NCBI GenBank assembly: GCA_963721725.1
Contig: CAVRLX010000022.1
Coordinates: 62,001-126,000 of the forward strand
Origin: RI-153 sp963721725
Lineage (GTDB): Bacteria; Chloroflexota; Anaerolineae; Caldilineales; Caldilineaceae
Length of the DNA: 64,000 nt
Reading direction: 5' to 3'
Part shown: one piece after another, positions 63,201 through 64,000 of the stretch
Numbering within the stretch: the stretch's first letter is position 1
How the letters are laid out: each line of letters opens with the position of its first letter
Translations under genes and position numbers: made by a program
The notes under the pieces: generated by a model
The model's database searches: none
Seen by the model: the letters and a program-made list of their open reading frames with translations, nothing else
Told to the model about the DNA's origin: nothing

Positions 63201-64000
63201 CACTGTGGTGGTAAAGAAGACCGTCACACTGGGTGTGAGATTGTTGTTGGCATCGCGCAGCGTGGCCGTGATGACACTCGTACTCGTGCCGTTCGCCACA
63301 ATTGTTGTGGGCTGGCGGGTCAGGGTCAGCGCCGTCGCCCGGCCTGGATTGACGGTGAACCCGTTGCTTGTGCCGGTGGCACTGCCAGAGGTGGCCGTGA
63401 GTGTGCGTCCACTGCCCGCTGTGGTCAGCGTGACGCTTTCGGTGCGTGTACCGTTGCTGAAGTGCACCGTGGTCGGCGGCGTGATGCTGCCTGCCGTGGT
63501 GCTGAGGTTGGCCGTGCCGGTAAACCCGGTGACGGTGTTGTTGAAGGCATCTTGCGCGGTAAGAGTAACGGTGAAGGGTGTCCCCGCCGTTTGCGTGCCG
63601 ATTGCGCCAACCGCGAAATGGTCCAGCGCCGCCGGGACCACGGTTTGTTGCTGTGTGGTGGCGGTCAAGCCTGTGGCCGCCGCCGTGAGCGTGGGCGAGC
63701 CGACCTTTTCGTTCGCGATAGCGGAAGCTGGCGCTGTGGCTGCCCTGGGCAATTGTCATCGAGGTGAGGGTGGCGGTGTCGGCGCTGTTGCGGAAGGCAT
63801 ATGTGCCGCTGCCATTGCTGGTCAGGTTGACGGTGAGGGCAGCATCGGCGCTGTTGGGATTGTCAAAGGCGTCGCGGCGCTGCACGGTGATGACGCCCGA
63901 CGAGACGCCGGCCACCGATCCTGTGTAGGCACTGCTCGTGAAGACCAGTTTGCTGGCGGCGGCAGGCGTCACGGTGAAGGCGTTGGCGGCGTTTCCTGTG
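54295..64000 (-). CDS. Giant repetitive surface/adhesin-like protein, 5' end beyond the window, many frameshifts
   Basis: At least 3,200 codons, entering from beyond 64000. From the N-terminal side: about 2.5 copies of a 412-residue unit of Ig-like/invasin-type domains ('AALDHFAVGAIGTQTAGTPF', 'TAQDAFNNTVTGFTG'); further Ig-like domains to about 59000; ten tandem cadherin-like units of 130-136 residues ('VNAVNDAPTVS', 'YRGNLNFNGTDTLVVTINDR', 'GNTGSGGHKT'); and a C-terminal tail with 'SPLYLPWIGK' and 'WPLYLPLISDD'. Such proteins are exported adhesins or biofilm-matrix proteins. The frame breaks near 55072, 57454, 58662, 61660, 62162, 62993, 63105 and 63713; comparison of repeat copies shows extra bases each time. 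No signal peptide is visible because the start is missing. Confidence 0.8.
54936..58936 (-). repeat. Ten tandem cadherin-like coding repeats
   Basis: Taking the NDAP-coding position as anchor (54936, 55345, 55753, 56149, 56539, 56929, 57319, 57728, 58136, 58526, 58936), spacings are 409, 408, 396, 390, 390, 390, 409, 408, 390 and 410. Two unit types alternate in blocks: a 136-codon type ('NPATAGSVRNNGTATVVMTG') and a 130-codon type ('SSISGSGTGSVVLVGTLSG'). The odd lengths coincide with the frameshifts at 55072, 57454 and 58662. Confidence 0.85.
60950..64000 (-). repeat. Long near-identical coding repeats, 1,238-base period
   Basis: The string CGGTAAGAGT recurs at 61081, 62319 and 63557, giving a period of exactly 1,238 bases. 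The copies are nearly identical over most of their length; the earliest part of the first differs somewhat. Each period contains two extra bases when compared with the other copies, so the true period is 1,236 bases or 412 codons. Confidence 0.8.

Noticed and set aside
1..64000. tRNA, rRNA, prophage or replication-origin features
   Set aside because: I looked for tRNA T-loop strings, rRNA-like conserved stretches, integrases, phage structural genes and DnaA-box clusters and saw none that could be supported.

Overview
The window is a GC-rich bacterial chromosome segment, most likely from a Chloroflexota (Anaerolineae/Caldilinea-like) bacterium. This is inferred from lipoprotein-anchored oligopeptide-type binding proteins, Pro/Thr-rich linkers, a one-chain alpha-beta glycyl-tRNA synthetase, C-terminal 'LYLPLI'-type segments on an exported protein, and abundant short-period micro-repeats. 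I see no rRNA, tRNA, CRISPR array, phage or intact insertion sequence.

Layout. 1-0.7 kb: a small DUF4160/DUF2442 pair. 0.9-31.3 kb: a catabolic region. It holds two oligopeptide-type ABC importers (binding protein plus two permeases each, with no ATPase gene), two creatininase-family hydrolases, two cytosine-deaminase-like amidohydrolases, an AtzG/AtzE-like amidase pair, a RibD-C reductase, an FAD-linked oxidase, an RraA-like protein, PanE-like and SDR dehydrogenases, M28/M20/M32 peptidases, an FGGY kinase and a GntR regulator. Together they look like an uptake and degradation island for cyclic amides, ureides or modified peptides; the substrate is not visible in the sequence. 31.4-44.4 kb: mostly housekeeping and envelope genes (glycosyltransferase, fused glycyl-tRNA synthetase, VapBC-like pair, Uma2 nuclease, site-2 protease, sortase, PlsC, LysM lipoprotein, PA14 protein, RNase Z). 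44.4-54.1 kb: small membrane protein, MFS transporter, a proline-racemase-family enzyme, two endonuclease III-like proteins, a lower-GC protein joining a phosphoribosyltransferase-like domain to a winged helix, an SDR, a KTSC protein and a YfhO-type membrane protein. 54.3-64 kb: the 3' part of one giant repetitive surface-protein gene that runs off the window.

Two properties cut across the window. First, at least a dozen otherwise well-conserved genes, and the giant gene many times, are broken by 1-2 base shifts, often inside GCGC/CGCG strings. Internal repeat copies show most of these are extra bases: removing them restores repeat periods to exact multiples of three. Sequencing or assembly error is the simplest reading. 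Second, the DNA carries several families of dispersed short repeats: 7-base tandem micro-repeats, 8-base micro-repeats and an 85-95 bp inverted-repeat element. Some of the 7-mer blocks lie in frame inside protein-coding genes, including glycyl-tRNA synthetase and the YfhO-type protein.
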